64,000 nt of DNA, taken from contig RPFO01000667.1 of NCBI GenBank assembly GCA_009746045.1, positions 7,069,046 through 7,133,045 on the forward strand, written 5' to 3'. Position 1 is the stretch's first letter. Each line of letters opens with the position of its first letter. Below are positions 62,597 through 64,000 of the stretch, in pieces. The notes beneath the pieces are model-generated. The model made no database searches. It was not told where the DNA came from and worked only from the letters and a program-made list of their open reading frames with translations. The stretch is from Mesostigma viride (lineage: Eukaryota; Streptophyta; Mesostigmatophyceae; Mesostigmatales; Mesostigmataceae). The position numbers were made by a program, and so were the translations under genes.

Positions 62597-63149
62597 CACT
62601 AGACGTGACGGGCTCACCCCCGGGCAGCCTCAGGACTGGTTTGTCTGTAATATGGAGGCAGATGGTGCGCAAGTATGTGCTACATGTACTCCCAACGGAG
62701 TTATGTTTCTAATTAATGGTGCGCAAGGATAGATGGCAAGTAGTGATGAAGGAGACCACCCCCAAGTCTGTGGGGGCTCCGCGTGTGACCGCGTATGGCA
62801 TTCATAGCGATTCGGGCCGCGGTGCCCACACCCCTGTAACTAGGACCTAGATTAATAAAATTAATTAATTAATAGACACGTGACTGCGTCACGTGAGCAT
62901 AAGTCCTTGAAGTGGGAGGGGAACATCGGATGGAATGGATGGTATAAGCTATCTAGGTCCTAGTTACAGGGGTGTGGGCACCGCGGCCCAAATCGCTATG
63001 AATGCCATACGCGGTCACACGCGGAGCCCCCACAGACTTGGGGGTGGTCTCCTTCATTACTACTTGCCATCTATCCTTGCGCTTTATCTGCCTCCATATT
63101 ACAGACAAACCAGGAGGCTGCCCGGGGGTGAGCCCGTCACGTCTAGTGT
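62597..63149. repeat. Foldback inverted repeat, unit 2
   Basis: Copy of 54731-55283, including the 42-bp insertion with its 12-bp duplication and the CACGTG palindrome. Confidence 0.9.
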
Positions 63150-63177
63150 AGCACATGATGTCCATGCCGAGTCTATA

Positions 63178-64000
63178 TCACGAAAAGTCCACGGGTGGCG
63201 GCGCCCTGCTGCGCGCGGCCGGCGGCGCCAGGTGAGGACATATCGCCCAGGCTGCATGGGCGGGCTTGGTGCCAGCTAGTCTATCTGAGGTATCTACCTG
63301 ATCTGTGCGGGCCAGGTGCCCGGCTAGGCCCAGGCGCCTGTGCCTAATAATGTGGGAAACATAGGGCAAATCAGCGTACAAATCCTCATTACTAATGTGC
63401 AATTAATTAATTAATTAAAATCATAGCTCCGTGGGGAGCATATGTAACACATAGCCCTGAGAAAGGGGCATCTATGGGTTTGTAATACAATCAGGGCGAC
63501 AACCTGCAGGTGTAGGATGTACAACTATCACCTGCTCTGGGTGCACTAGGTGCATGCACCTGCACCTCCATGATGTTCATGCCTCCTAAACAAGCACAGG
63601 CACCCAGGGGGGCTTGAGGAGAGGGCCTAGAAGGCCTGCATGAGATATGGGGTGGAAGGTATGTGGCTAGGCTATAGCTAGGGTACACATGGCCTCTCAG
63701 CAGGGAGTAACTCCCTGCATGGGCAAAGCATGACTCGACATTGCTACGGCTATTGCAAGGGCGGGTGTGGGCCCATCACGTAGGCATACATGGCCAGGTC
63801 ACTAAGCTTTCTAGTCTACACTACTGCTATATTCCCTAGGCTGGGGTGGCTGGGGTGGTACACTAATGTGCAAACCAAAGGGGATGTTAATTAAGGGCCT
63901 TGCGCAGCATCTTGGTGACGGCGCCGTCGAGTCGGTGCTCCAGCTCCTGCGTCAGTGTCCAGGTCTCAGCGCCGTAGGTCAGGATCGTCAGAATGACGAC
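63178..64000 (-). pseudogene. L1-like reverse transcriptase fragment, start of unit 3 (cut by window end)
   Basis: Same arrangement as 55312-56130. The RT C-terminal fragment is split by the retroelement insertion at 63403-63861, flanked by ACTAATGTGCAA at 63391-63402 and 63862-63873. It shows that the duplication continues beyond the window. Confidence 0.8.
63403..63861 (-). mobile_element. Retroelement insertion, unit 3 copy
   Basis: Copy of 55537-55996, one base shorter in a G run. It shares the same flanking duplication, so it was inherited by segmental duplication and not inserted independently. Confidence 0.9.

Larger units (their letters stand above)
58274..63402. repeat. Segmental duplication, unit 2 core
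   Basis: Near-identical to 50404-55536. The sequence beyond 63403 begins the third unit and matches 55537 onward. Confidence 0.95.

Overview
The window is nuclear DNA of a eukaryote. Genes are split by GT-AG introns, the protein families are eukaryotic (ITPase, MYND finger, ankyrin), and non-LTR retrotransposons, satellites and microsatellites are abundant. Exons are GC-rich and most introns and spacers are AT-richer. No sign of a bacterial, organellar or viral genome was seen. A unicellular or algal lineage is plausible, but the sequence alone does not fix the taxon.

Layout. 1-4519 (+): 3' part of an inosine triphosphate pyrophosphatase (ITPA/HAM1-type) gene in at least five exons, with repeat-filled introns. 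5253-7060 (+): decayed L1-like ORF1 with its 3' tail. 7284-10074 (-): two-exon gene for a MYND-finger protein with an armadillo-like body. 11.6-30.5 kb (+): one ankyrin gene of about 357 residues spread over 19 kb, built mostly from 99-bp exons that each encode one repeat. Its introns hold a 9-kb 54/60-bp minisatellite, a GGA tract and a 34-bp minisatellite.

32.6-38.8 kb (+) is the most remarkable object: a near full-length non-LTR retrotransposon with tandem 170-bp 5' monomers. Its order is PHD finger, RING-H2, C2H2 fingers, reverse transcriptase, C2HC knuckle and a PD-(D/E)xK-type endonuclease. A 5'-truncated copy of it (44.5-45.7 kb, -) sits inside an APE/YADD L1-like element (41.7-46.0 kb, +).

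46-64 kb is a young tandem segmental duplication (period about 7.9-9.6 kb; two units and the start of a third). Each unit carries one intact two-exon gene for a small secreted Cys-containing protein, two minus-strand coding islands, a foldback inverted repeat, L1-like fragments and CCCA/CCGTCCAC-type repeats.

The host genes show no obvious shared pathway. The retroelements form a connected story: several 3' ends share a short stem-loop (often with a CAAC loop) followed by a TTAA-type tail. Three insertions can be checked against empty sites elsewhere in the same window, so relative ages can be read directly.
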